Source of the DNA: Microstegium vimineum
Taxonomy: Eukaryota > Streptophyta > Magnoliopsida > Poales > Poaceae
Assembly (NCBI GenBank): GCA_022036555.1
Contig: CM039122.1
Location: 6,298,517 to 6,362,516 of the forward strand
Direction of reading: 5' to 3'
Length of the DNA: 64,000 bases
The notes beneath the pieces are model-generated. The model was not told the DNA's origin. It did no database searches and worked only from the letters and a program-made list of their open reading frames with translations. Numbering within the stretch: position 1 is the stretch's first letter; each line of letters starts with the position of its first letter. This document shows positions 48,026 through 61,337 of this stretch, one piece after another. The position numbers were made by a program, and so were the translations under genes.

Positions 48026-48027
48026 AT

Positions 48028-49623
48028 TGAAAGGATCAAGATGCCCAAGAAGGGGGGGTGAATTGGGCTCTTTTTAATTTCTAAACAAGAATTGAACCTA
48101 TAAAGAGCCAATTAACCCCCTAGTGCCTACCGCTTGTGTGTCCTAGCTAGAAAGCGGTAGCAAGTCAATGGAAAACGAAAACTTCCTACACAATTCTAGT
48201 ATGAAAAGAATGACAAGTGCGGAAAGTAATGCGGTAATAACAAGCTAGGGAAAGGGATGCTTGACACGGTGATGTTATGTCGAGGTATCGAGGAGTCGAC
48301 ACTCCCCCCTAGTCCTCGTTGGAGTACCTCGCAAGGTATAGCTCTCCCTCAATCCCGCGCAAGGGATGAGTGCTCTCTACGGGCTGATTCTTCGCCACTC
48401 CGGCTCGGTGAATCGCCCACAACCGATCACAAACGTCGATGGAGAAGGGCCACCGACAATCTTCCGGCGATCACCTTCCTCCGAGCACCACCGGACCGTC
48501 TAGGTGATGTCGATCACCAAGAGTAACAAGCCTCGATTTTCGCTTGACTCACTCAAGCTTCACAACTAGAGGATGCACACTTGAACTCTTGGATGAACTA
48601 GAGAGAGGATGGATGGATTCGTGAATCACTCTCTCTCTCTAGGGCTCTTGCTCTCTTCCCAACCTTCTCAACAAACTCAGCAACTCAAATGAGCAAAGGC
48701 CAGGTGGGAGAGAAGTGGGAGGGGCTATAAATAGACCCTCTGAAAACTGCCTCGGACTGGCAACTTAAGTTGGCGACGGACTCTCTGTCGACTAGGCGAC
48801 GGACGGTCCGTCGCATGCCCCAACGGCTAGTTCTGTTCATAGTTTGGACGACGGATGCTCCGACACCCTGTCCAACGGCTAGTTCTGACACACTGTTCCC
48901 AGCGACGGACGCTACGTCACTGGGGCGACGGACGCTCATCCCCAGCGTCCGACGCTACACTCTGGCTCGAGCTTAAAACACCCTCTTTGGAAGGTCGACG
49001 GACGCTCTTCCCAGCGTCCGACGCCTGGCCGACAGACAGCGTCCGTCGGACCCTGAAAAACTTAGCCAGAAAACATCTCCACTGGAAGGTCGACGGACGC
49101 TATGGACTCAACCACCCAGCGTCCGACGCCTCTGTCCGACGCGACGGACAGCGTCCGGCGCCCCCTGTCAGGAGCGTCCGACGCCCAGAAAACAGTTCTA
49201 ACAACTTCGTTTTTCGTCGCGATGAATATGGAAGTTGTTCTAAGCTATCTTACGGTCAACGTAGGCTTGCTTAGAGCTAAGGAAGTCAAGTGTGCACCAC
49301 ACCTAAGTCATGAAGCTTTCTTAAGTCAAGCTACTAGTCTCAACCCCTCTTAATAGTACGGTCAAAGATAAAAAGAGAAGCCCTATCTATTTCTAAGTGT
49401 CCTTCATCTCCTTATGGCAATTAGTCTATCATTCTAGGGTCTTCATCATGTCTCCTTGAAATCTGAAACGATATCCATCTTGGGGGCTAAGTGATGACCA
49501 TTAATGCATATTCTAGTTGATCACTATGGTTAAGCTACGCATAGCCTCTGCAAAACACACGTTAGCCATAATAATCTCTAATTGTTGTTAATCACCGAAA
49601 CCAATTAGGACAATGATTCTTCA
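48028..49623 (-). repeat. 5' LTR of the copia element
   Basis: Direct repeat of 37740-39335 with equal length (1596 bp) and the same motif clusters (48770-49190). The minus-strand TATTTATAG site is at about 48730. Differences from the other LTR are scattered single changes. Confidence 0.95.
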
Positions 49624-49653
49624 ACTGTGTAATCTCAAAAAAAACACTATAAG

Positions 49654-50536
49654 ATTCAAAAGAATAGTGTCAATTGTATAGTCACATGTGTCGCATAGTG
49701 TGAACGTTGAGGGTCTTAGTACATATACTTTCTATATTTTTATCACCTATTAATATGAGATTCTAGAACTGACGGTGATATATCTCTAGAAAAGTCGAAA
49801 CATTTGATATTTTGGTACAGATGGAATATCATTCCGGTGAGCATGTTCTATATATAGGTAAGGTATATATAATGCACATAATCGGTGCTCAGCGTGTTTG
49901 TTTATCTATTATTTCCTTTTGAACACAGGTCCGAACACGTATTTCATCAAGACAATGAATATGATGCACGTACTGTATGTGTTATAGAGATGCGTATCTG
50001 TAGGTGTAGGCGAACATGTATTTGTATCGTACTATTCCATCCTAAAGAAAAGATAAAAAGGTTAATTCATGTGTGGTGAGCTGTTTTTTATTATTTTTAC
50101 CGGTGCAGCCGGTTCACATTGTACCCATTAATTAATCACTTGAACTCTTGAAGGCGGGCTTAATTTTTTAACACACTTAGATGCCCGTACTACCCATCGA
50201 TTGCGATTGCGACGCGAGCGAGCAATGGGCCATGCTAATATAGTGTAGTTACCATCCTATGCATTTTGCTCCGGCAAGGCCGTAATTGCGGCCCAGATTT
50301 TATTAAGCGATGGCCCACATGTCGCGCGCGATCGGACGGAGGCCGACAAACAGTTGAGCAGATCATGGGCTGGGCAGCCGATTTCGAGTCCTGAACTCCA
50401 CGTGCAACAACATGGCCCGGATCGGAAAGAGATTCCTTGCAATGTGTACTCGCTCCTGTACCGGTAAAATTTAATTTAAGTTGTTTTGAATAGTGACGCG
50501 ATCTATAAAGCATAATTTTAACTTCTTATTCTTATA
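49654..50536. other. Non-genic stretch
   Basis: No gene recognised. Short open frames (49885-50079 and 50235-50513 reverse) have no domain. Confidence 0.5.
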
Positions 50537-51783
50537 CTAGTATATTTGCCCGTGCTAACGCTACGGGTTATATTAGTCATTATTAGAGATAGAGGAAGAG
50601 ATATATATAATCATCATTTACTCATTTACAGGTCGTTGTTCTAGTCGGGCGGTTATTTTTCAGTGTCTTCTTTTTAACTCGACCATCTAATACATTGACC
50701 TCTACAATTTTCACAAATTCCCTGTCTTATGTGGCATATTCTATCATAACTTGATTGTCTCGGACTCAATAATACGACCCTAGCTAGGAGGAAAAATACA
50801 TAATAGTACATTTATAAAGTTACATGTATGCTGAGAAGAATATCCCAATTTCTACATGACGCCGCCACACAACGAACAAGGAATAAATATCCAGAAGTTA
50901 AGCTATATATGCCAGTTTATAATTCTCATCGATACTAAAAGTTTTTTTACTTGTACACACAAAATGTTCTCTAGAAAATTGCACACTCAACCTTGAACGT
51001 CCGATACAGGAAGGGTTGCACCACTCCACTTATGTTTCATTCAGTCACTTCACAATTGTGGGTTATACCTGCGGAGGAGTTCATGCAGTCACCGTCTGCA
51101 CAGACCAAAACTGTCGTAATGTAAAAAGGCTCCGAAAGCCAAACTGGTTCATTTTGCAGTGGCCAAGCAGCCCATCGATGTAGAGGCCTTTGTTTGTTGG
51201 AGGATGCACCTCTGTTGGGTGTTCATGTTGACGTCCCTAACTGATGGTGCTCCAAGTTCAGATTTTGTCTTCAATAGAAGCTGTTGTTGCTGCCGCCGCT
51301 GCACACAACACTCAACCTGCTCCTGCTTTCTGCAAGAGACCTGTGTGGTGCACTGCATGCCGACCTCCTGGGATTGTGTATCCACCTCTTGTTTTGAAGT
51401 TCTTGTTGCCCTTCTTCCTTCCTGCTAACCAACTCTTCAGCTACAGGTGGGGAACAAAATTCGAGCCTTTTCCTACATCATGAACAAGTACTGCACAAGT
51501 GACAAGCCAAGCATTGGTAGCTCACGTGCAAAAATTCCAGAAGGTGAAGACAGTACAAATAAGCCACGGCCTGTCTGGTATATGGTTTATCAATATATTT
51601 CGAGCATGATTGTAATCACAAATTTATAGCCATTAAAAAAATCCAGTAGGTGAAGACAGTACAAGTACAAATAAGCAAAACCAAGACTTAAATTAGCATT
51701 CTGCGGTGCCAGCAGAACCATTTTCATAGGTAGCGATGGCATAGTTTGTGCCACACACACAAGATGGATGTATGGTGCTCTGA

Positions 51784-53299
51784 TCAGGTTGTTGACAAGT
51801 ATTGCTTGCGCAATTTCTCATAATGTTCCCTTAGCTGTAACCAAAAGGAAAGAGCCATGGATGAAATCAGCTGACATGTCAAAATGGTCAACAGAGATTA
51901 GCAAGAAGTAGCATGTCATCCTGCACATACCTTTTTGGATACTGATGGCTTCACCTTCGATAAGGCTTTTTCAAAGTGTGATAGCTCAATCAGATAAGAT
52001 GGATTCCCAGATGCCCCACTATCAAGGAACTTCCATCTCTCTTCCATAGCTAACATGGCTGCCTCATCCACCTGGTGAAAAAAGCATGTTAGTTCCATTT
52101 CTTGCATGTTTTAAAATCATCAATTGTCATCACACAAAAGAGTGCTGCAATTATTACAACACTTATTAAGTCAGAATGCATTCCTCAGAGCCAAAAACAA
52201 TCTGCATTTTATAAACTTTACTAATGCACTCTGTGGGCAAATTCAAACAGAGGTCTATTTGACACGATATCACATAAATTACCAGTGATGCTAGGTCGGC
52301 ACCAGTGAGATTGCTGCACTCATCTCGAAGTGCCAACACATCCAAATCAACGGTTGACGAGACGGGTGTGCGTTGAGCTAGTGCCTTTAATATTGAAACC
52401 CTTTCGCGAGCGCCAGGTAAAGGTACATAATGTTTCTTCCCAAATCTACCAGGCCGTAGGATAGCATCATCTATCATATCAATTCTGAATCAAAAAGGGG
52501 CTAGAGTTATTGGCCTTCCATTCAGGGTTAAATGTGTGCAAAAAAAGGTGCATTAGAAGCTGATAGTTACCTGTTTGTAGCTCCTATCACATAGACACCT
52601 TTACGCTGACCAACACCATCAAGTTCAATGAGTAACTGCAGGCAGAAGAGCCAGATAACATACATCAGAAAAGCAATGGAAGGAAAACATGAAGTTTTGA
52701 GAATGTTCCAAAGCATTCAAACCTGGTTTAGGAGTCGTTCAAGAACCCCCCCCCCCCCCCCCCCCCCCCTCTTACCTCTTTTTGTTGTCAATGCAGAACC
52801 TGTCAAATGGAAGGGGATAAACACTTGAACAATATATTATACATATAAAAACAGTTTCACACCCAGCACATGAAGCATCCCTACTTGTTAAAAGCGTTTG
52901 ACACAAAATTTACCTGAACATGGAACAAAACTACGTATTAGACATGGAACAAAACTACGTATTAGTTTATGAAAGATTTATAGATAGTACAAAGTATTGC
53001 AATTTGCAAATAAACACTATGAATGTCTGTAGTCCAGTTTCTGAAGTGCATAGCTTCTAATGTGCCAGACACTAAAGGCACCATGCCAAATCGTAATGTA
53101 ACAAGAGTAAAACACAGTCCGATGGGATTGTTAGTGCAACATAACTCACATCACAATCTTCAGGGCTCTTAATACATCTTATGTAGCGGTGAAACTCTTT
53201 CCTCAATGAATCAAGTCCTCCAACATCATCCCATGTGACATCAGGAACGGAAGAAAATCCTTCCCTCCTCAAAGAGGGTTGGACCAATTTTGTTGCTTC
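51784..53299 (-). pseudogene. CDC48C/NVL-type AAA ATPase, 3' gene fragment
   Basis: Six phase-compatible exon pieces read on the minus strand: 53299-53150, 52799-52723, 52635-52571, 52484-52283, 52071-51931 and 51834-51784 (stop). They encode the start of the second AAA domain (FSSVPDVTWDDVGGLDSLR), the end of the Walker B exon (ALTTKRGK then VLERLLNQ), sensor 1 (GVYVIGATNR), the arginine-finger region (ILRPGRFGKKHYVPLP), the lid and a C-terminus. The first AAA domain and the exons with Walker A and Walker B of the second are absent, although 53150 and 52799 are only 350 bases apart. It cannot bind ATP normally. Kept introns show a DNA-level copy, not a processed one. Family identity is strong. 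Confidence 0.85.
52746..52769. repeat. 24-base C homopolymer inside an exon piece
   Basis: On the minus strand the G run lies between KRGK and VLERLLNQ and keeps the reading frame, coding a run of glycine where relatives have about two. It may be a true expansion or a sequence artefact; a 25-base C run also occurs at 30621. Confidence 0.9.
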
Positions 53300-53679
53300 C
53301 TTCAGCAAGTAAAGTGAATCAAGTCAGAGAGAGAAAAGAAAATCATGAGAACTGAAAATGCATATTTAAATTGTATAGTCCACAGTAATCTATAAAAATT
53401 TCAATAGCAGAAGCAAGTAGGTGAGAAACTGGTGCCTACAATACATGAACGCAGCTGAGAAATCATTCCTTTGTGAACGGCCATCTCGACCCGCCCGCGC
53501 TCATCCCGATCCAGATGCGGGATGTCGACCGCGGATCAGGGCGGAGCGAGGACGACGGCGCGGGCGCGGGCGCGAACAGCAAGGGCCTTCTCGGCACTCC
53601 GTCGGCGGGCCTCCGGCCTTCTCCTTCTCGGCATGGCCTTGCGCGGTGGTGCGGTTTCGCGACTTGGAGGGAGAGGAGG

Positions 53680-53931
53680 ATGCCCACGTTGTTGTTCGCG
53701 GCGCCGGCGCAGGTGCCCGCATCGCGGGAGCCGGAGGCCGGTCGTCGTGGCGGCGCCGCTGCCGAGCCCGAGGGGCGCGCCGTGCTCCCGCAGCTGTGGC
53801 AGGCGTGCGCGGGCTCCCTGTGCGCCGTGCCGCCCGTCGGCGCCGCGGTGTACTACTTCCCGCAGGGCCACGGCGAGCAGGCCCGCGCCGCCGCTGTGGA
53901 CCTGCGCGCCGTTCCGCCGTTCGTGGTCTAG
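53680..53931 (+). pseudogene. Auxin response factor, N-terminal fragment
   Basis: The frame contains LWQACAGSLCAVPPVGAAVY followed by YFPQGHGEQA and a VPPFV segment. These are the ARF sequence just before the B3 DNA-binding domain. The frame stops at 53929-53931 and no B3 residues follow in any frame, so only the first exon region was copied. The surrounding 53470-54290 is very GC-rich, with overlapping open frames on both strands. Orientation is opposite to the AAA fragment next to it. Intact ARFs regulate auxin-response genes; this piece cannot. Confidence 0.75.
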
Positions 53932-54702
53932 GGGGGAGCGGGACCCGCCCGCGTGGGGGTGAGGGAGGGGTTCGGTTGCACCGGCCGACCCGCCCCGCGG
54001 GGGCGCCGTCGCATGTGCCCGCCTCCGCCTCCGTCTCCACCTCGGGTGCATCTGCGGCGTCGGCGGGGGCGGCGCGGGGCTGCGGCGTCGACAGCGGCGG
54101 AGGAGGGAGGGAGGCGGCGGAGGCAGAGTCTATTGTGAGCCTGGCGGGGTTAGGGTTTCTTTTTTTTTCTTCTATCGAGCGGCGCGAGAGAAGCGGGGAG
54201 GAGGGACGTCGCGGGGAGTGCCGGGGGCGGAGTCCACATGTCGGCGCGGTGATTTTGTCTCGGTGAGAGAAGGAGGGTTGGAGGCTGAGGTGAGATCAGT
54301 CTTCCTACTTTAAAAAGAAAATTTTAATTATAGTAGAATTATAGTAAAGACTTATAAAAAATATTTATAGACAAATTAATATATGTTACCCTCTTAATAA
54401 AAAAACAAGCTCAGCTAAGCGCGGTCGTCAGAAAAAAAAAGTGACCCGGATGGTGAGCGAGCACGGTTCGCTGAAGTTGATCAGGATAGCATATAGGTTG
54501 GGAGAAACATATAAAGAGAAGTTGTTCGACTATTTTTTTATCCACGATCAAGAAAATCTGGCTAGTTTCTCATCCAGCTACATGCCATCCTTGGTTGATG
54601 AAGCCTTCAATCTAGTTTTTTTTTCGTCCATCCATTCTTTTTAGATCAGTCTCCCTCTAACTATCGGATAATAAATAGTTTTTTTTCCATGTTTTTATGT
54701 CT
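53932..54702. other. GC-rich then AT-rich non-genic stretch
   Basis: To 54290 the sequence is GC-rich, probably the rest of the captured ARF region out of frame. After that it is AT-rich. An open frame at 54441-54644 has no recognisable domain. Confidence 0.5.
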
Positions 54703-54877
54703 TTTTTTAGAGTCAAAGTACAACGCAGACACTCAACACGTACGCACACTCGCCCCTACGAACACACGCACGCAAACCCTATTCATATGAGCACCTTCGA
54801 AGGTCTGAGCCGGTAAATCTAAAATCTTGGAATAAATCCAGAATAAAGTGTCACACCCAGGATTTGAACCCTGGGTC
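54703..54877 (-). mobile_element. tRNA-derived SINE, copy 3 (truncated head)
   Basis: It matches the SINE copies at 37237 and 37549 from the B box (GGTTCAAATCC, minus strand near 54869) through GGATTTATTCCA and TTCGAAGGTGCTCATA to the tail TTTGACTCTAAAAAAA. The A-box part is missing. Confidence 0.8.
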
Positions 54878-54989
54878 TCTAACTACTTGTTTTATATTAT
54901 TATGACATATATGTCGGGATTCTTGATGTAACTTGAATATGTATAGGAATCATAATCCAAATAGATCTATTAATCAGAAGTAACATAAA

Positions 54990-55206
54990 TGTGAATCCTA
55001 ATTCAAATACTTTTCCTTTTATGTTCTTTTACTATTTTCCCATCGTACATCCATCTGGAGAGACTTCTAATTTTATTTTTTTGGATCCTAGTTCAAATCC
55101 TTTCCATATTTTTAGGTTCATTTATTATTTCCTAATTCAAATAATTTTCCTTTTATGTTCTTTTACTATTTTTCCCATCGTGCATCCATCGGGAGAGACT
55201 TATGAG
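54990..55206 (+). repeat. Local triplicated AT-rich phrase
   Basis: CCTAATTCAAATA..TTTTCCTTTTATGTTC begins at 54998 and again at 55131, each followed by CCATCG and GGGAGAGACTT-like text. A more diverged copy starts near 55086. Confidence 0.75.
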
Positions 55207-55277
55207 GACGGTGGAATTTGCAAAAAGAAAGAAGCTTCCAAAATCAACACGAAATCAGATACAACACGGAAGAAATT

Positions 55278-57468
<2,191 letters not shown>

Positions 57469-60400
57469 TCACCTCCACTCTTTCCTTGGCCTTCCAACTG
57501 GCCTCTTCGCCTGAACGCGGCCCGTGTCTGATTCCTGTCCCGCCGCTAGGTTCCTTTGCTGTGGCGGCCCATTCCATGATCTCACGGTCTTCACGTTGTT
57601 TGAGGGACGAATTCTTCTGGCAGGTGACCTTATCTTCTTCGGAATGTTGTTCTGCAAGTTGAATCCCTTGCTGCAATTTCTGGAGCTCTTTTCTGCCTGC
57701 AAGCCCATTGATGAGCTGAAACGGATGGCATTAGATTTCTAGCACAAGGTGTGTTTTGATCTGAAACATAATTCTTTTAGAACATAATGTACTTGATCGT
57801 TTGCTAATTGCTATTGACTACGGTTCACACTTCATTTGGGAGAAAACATGAATTGGATTATTATTCATAGGCACATAGCTACTAAAGCAGATAGAATATC
57901 CTGCATTTCAGAATGTTACAGAAACTATACCTATATCGAGTAAGAATAATATCAGGTAAAAAGGACACAAGAAATAAGCAAAAAAGACAGACCACGACTA
58001 GAGAAGGTTAGCCATTTGAAAGTACAAAAACTGCAATAGAAGATACCTCGGTGCAGGCTCAATGACACCTTGAAACACAGTTTTGTTTGAGACAGAACAA
58101 GAGACATTGCGCACTGTGAATGCTGCAGATACGAACAATATTAGATGAAAGAAAGGATGGTAGCAGCACCTCGAGGCTCATCCTTACATAATAACTAGAT
58201 AAATTTGTGGTTGCGTTATGGCAACATACTGTCATTCTTTTCCACTAGATGGGTCATATCAGTCTCAAGAGGGACAGGTTCACCCAAAGGTTCTGACTTG
58301 ACACGAGACATCTCCGGCTGATTCTGAAACAAATGATGGTATTAGATTCATCATTCACCATATTTGATCTCAGAAAAGATGCATAGTTAAGTGGTTGTGT
58401 TGTGTAGTTCCAGTACCCGACTAGAATATGGATATGACATGCCAGAACCACATTTATCCCGGTCAGTTTGACGAGAGGTTGATGTGAAGTGTTGGGCACC
58501 AGCAGCTGTAGCAAAGGGTTCATCATGGAACACACCCTTTGAAGCCAAGTCGGAAAATGTCAGGTTATTGGTCCCAAGAAGCGGAATATCTTTAAATAGT
58601 GTCCTGACATCTTCTGGAAGGCCCATCAGTGCATTAGTATCATTAGTGGTAGCCTCTTTGGATGAAACTGCATTAGCACGAGAAATAGAGAAGTCAATTT
58701 GAAATTTGTCAAAGAAGAGCATCCCCAATGTCACTTAGTTAGAAAATCCTTGAACATTGATACCTCCTTGATTCCTAAGAGAACTTGATCTGTTTCGCTT
58801 TGGCCTGATTCTTCGAGACTCTTCAAAAGTATCCCCTAGGCTAGAATAATTTCTTTTCGCAGCCTGCAGTAATGATTATGACATCAAGCCTTACATAGTT
58901 TCAGAGTTGAAATAGTAGGAATTAGATCAAATAAGATGAGATCCAGCAATGTTTAATCTACTAAAATGTTTAATCCATGACATCTCAAAAAAAAAGTAAA
59001 CATTTAACAAAAAAAGTAAACATCATAAAATTCAGAGGTGTCTACTCATTTTCTCAGTCTAAAATGTTTACTTCAACAACCAATTGTAGATTATATAGTC
59101 TAGTGAAATACACATTGTAAAAAAAAGATGACTAGAAGGTTCTCAAAGTTGCAAAAACTACAGCAGTTATGAAATTTATTACACCAAACATGATTATACG
59201 AAGAAAGCAACAAACTAGTAATACTCAAAAAAAAATACGGCATATTTGGCAACATGCAGCATAAATTTTGTTAGAGGAATACAATGTACTCCTATGTATT
59301 GATAATGGAAACACGTAGTTAATGAAATCCAACATACTCACAGGGTGAATTATTCCTCAGAATAAGAAGACTCACATGCTGAATTCTGTCATGACTATTA
59401 GTGCAAGGACCTTCAGCAACAGCTGAACTTTTCTTCAGCCATTTCTTCTCAACAATGTTGTCGAACACTGGACAATAAGCAGTATTATAAACTTCAGGGA
59501 CAGCGGTGTTCTGACTTGAAGAGTATGCAACAGGATGTTGCTGTGTGTTAGCCTTCCAATCAATTGGAAGAACAACAGCAAGTTCATCATCTGAGTCCAC
59601 AACTCGCTCTTGAATTATCTTTATTAATGCATCACACTCCGACCTAGCATTAAAAATATAGTGCATAAGTCAAACTTTCTAGTCCAGTTTATTTAGCAAC
59701 TCACTCTATAAAAACAGTAGGATAAGTTCAAATCTTTGTGTTAATTAATTGTTCTTTTATTTCTGAAAGAGATATACTAGGTGGTTAAAAGTGGGAAAAC
59801 ATTATCAATTTTTGGTGTCATGTTCAACATGTTTATTTAAATGACCACTACCAAGGGCTCATTTTCGGTTAGTACAAGGGCAAGTTTGAGATCTTTGATT
59901 CAATGATTTATGCTTATCTTTCTGTAAAACTGTATTGAGTTTTGCTGCCACATACTTGTCATTTATTCGCTAATGGTTATGAAATGCAGACTGTATAGAA
60001 ACTGACTAGGAGTACTAGAACTCAATGAAAATGGAACCCAAACGTTTGAGCATACAAATTGCAACATCAAATGAAAAGAAAAGGTTGCATGTCATCATAA
60101 TATTAAGTGATAAATAAATCAAGGACTTGAGATGTACGAGGCATAATACCGTGAGTAAGTTTCCTGCATAAGCAACTGCTTGACAGCATCCTTTGGATCT
60201 ATCTCTGAGACAATTGCAAGTGACCCTTCACCAGAATCTTTCAAAACAATCTCCTTGCCGCTCTAGAACCACAGGAAAGCAGTAGCTCGATAATAGAGAT
60301 CTCAAAGTAACCACATTAATTTCCAATGCTCAAAGAGAAGTACTTGATTAAAATACTAACAGAATGAAATAAATTTTATTTCTTAATAAGTTCGCAGATG

Positions 60401-61337
60401 CAGAGAGTGGGCGCACCAAATTTAACTGATGACTGTCAGAAGGAAAGCACTTCCCAATACCATGATCTGTTTGATAAGAAAAATACAAATCAGGGAAATT
60501 ATTAAGCTATTGAGATAAACAACTTCTGCAATGCTCATCAATCAATCAATAAGTAAAATAACATTGAATCAAAATGTCGTGGTGGAAGGGGTATTCCTAA
60601 CAGCAACACGGGCATCTATATGGTCACCTATAGTATAGATTATGGAATGATCAAATGGATTTAGGATTACCATCATACCCATTTTTCACTTCTTTAGATA
60701 ATGGAAAACAAACAATACAGCAACAAACTTGGCGTTAGTATTATGGAAATGAAGCCCGAGCACCTAAAACATAGTCAACACCTAGCAAACGCTTCGTACA
60801 CAGAACCTAGCAGTCCCAATTTTCCATTCGAGGTTTTGCACCTAACGTCTCTGCCATCCGATAGCGCCTCTATTTGTACGTTAAACAAACTTAATTGGCT
60901 CACACCACAATCACCAGTTGATCAAAAGACAACGACAGCAGCCGCACCATCACCTCGACACCTCCACCAATCCATGATGGACTGATAGCATATGCTTGCG
61001 CACACAGAAATATACGATCGCAATGCGGGCGCCTCACTGGAAACCGGCAGCATGAAAATTATGCAGAGGATTCACGCCGTACTTGGAGTTTTCGAACCGG
61101 GGATACCGAGAAGGCGAGAACCTGGATGGGGAGGAGGAGAGAGATAGTACCGGCAGTTGCCTGATCGCGGCGCGGTGGCGATTGCGACAGCTCCGGGGAG
61201 GAGGACGTGGTGTCGGAGGCGGAGGATTCCGGGTCGAGGACGGCGGCGAGAAGGCGGCCGGCGCCGGAGACGAGGCCGGAGATCCACCCGCCAGGCGGCC
61301 GCGGCGTGGGATCGCCCGCTGCGGCGGAGGCTTTCAT
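57469..61337 (-). CDS. KAKU4-like nuclear envelope protein
   Basis: Nine exons read on the minus strand: 61337-61151, 60466-60417, 60262-60150, 59643-59376, 58863-58764, 58733-58417, 58323-58230, 58122-58047 and 57715-57469. Introns are GT-AG and all phases fit, giving 483 aa. The Trp-led GWISGLVSGAGRLLAAV segment (about residues 16-32) is followed by acidic/Ser text. AVKQLLMQETYSR plus SECDALIKIIQERVVDSD (about 104-135) matches the most conserved block I associate with KAKU4-type proteins. A basic patch RRIRPKRNR lies near 225-235 and an AT-hook-like KRPVGRPRK closes the protein. KAKU4 works with CRWN lamins at the inner nuclear membrane to shape the nucleus. The gene model is solid; the name rests on a few blocks. 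Exon 6 uses a weak AAG acceptor. Confidence 0.68.

Larger units (their letters stand above)
37740..49623 (-). mobile_element. Full-length Ty1/copia retrotransposon, Sirevirus type
   Basis: The element is 11,884 bp with 1596-bp LTRs at each end, read on the minus strand. Order: 5' LTR (48028-49623), primer site for initiator tRNA-Met, gag, pol in copia order (protease, integrase, reverse transcriptase, RNase H), a long extra ORF after pol, purine-rich tract, 3' LTR (37740-39335). Target repeats ACTAT (37735-37739) and ACTGT (49624-49628) match at 4 of 5 positions. The extra 3' ORF, the long interior and the palindromic LTR motifs are Sirevirus traits. All genes carry stops or frameshifts, so the copy is defective. 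By eye the LTRs are about 97 percent alike over their first 480 bases, implying a fairly recent insertion. Confidence 0.93.
37549..49643 (+). mobile_element. tRNA-derived SINE, copy 2, split by the copia element
   Basis: The head TCAAGGGGTTCACGGCGCAATGGC and B box GGTTCAAATCC match copy 1. The body (37549-37739) is cut near its 3' end by the copia element. The tail with its A run resumes at about 49629-49643. Target repeats ACACTATAAG are found at 37539-37548 and, 12 kb away, at 49644-49653, which confirms the order of insertion. Confidence 0.85.
50537..54350 (-). mobile_element. Putative Helitron carrying gene fragments
   Basis: On the minus strand a GC hairpin (CCCGT...ACGGG in ACCCGTAGCGTTAGCACGGG) is followed after 8 AT-rich bases by CTAG, then T. 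This is the 3' signature of plant Helitrons; the last base is 50537. No transposase is present. Behind it lie a CDC48C-type gene fragment with introns intact and, in opposite orientation, an auxin response factor fragment. Both are typical captured cargo. The 5' end (TC) is uncertain: TCTTTACTATAATTC at 54350 is a candidate, but it is preceded by G rather than A. A Gln/Cys-rich open stretch at 51149-51480 is unassigned. Confidence 0.5.

Noticed and set aside
37740..49623. The two LTRs read as two independent solo insertions
   Set aside because: Equal length, primer site, purine tract, pol between them and near-matching target repeats show one element.
53463..54040. Long ORFs on both strands around the ARF fragment
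   Set aside because: Only one forward frame carries ARF residues; the others are Arg/Pro-rich composition shadows.
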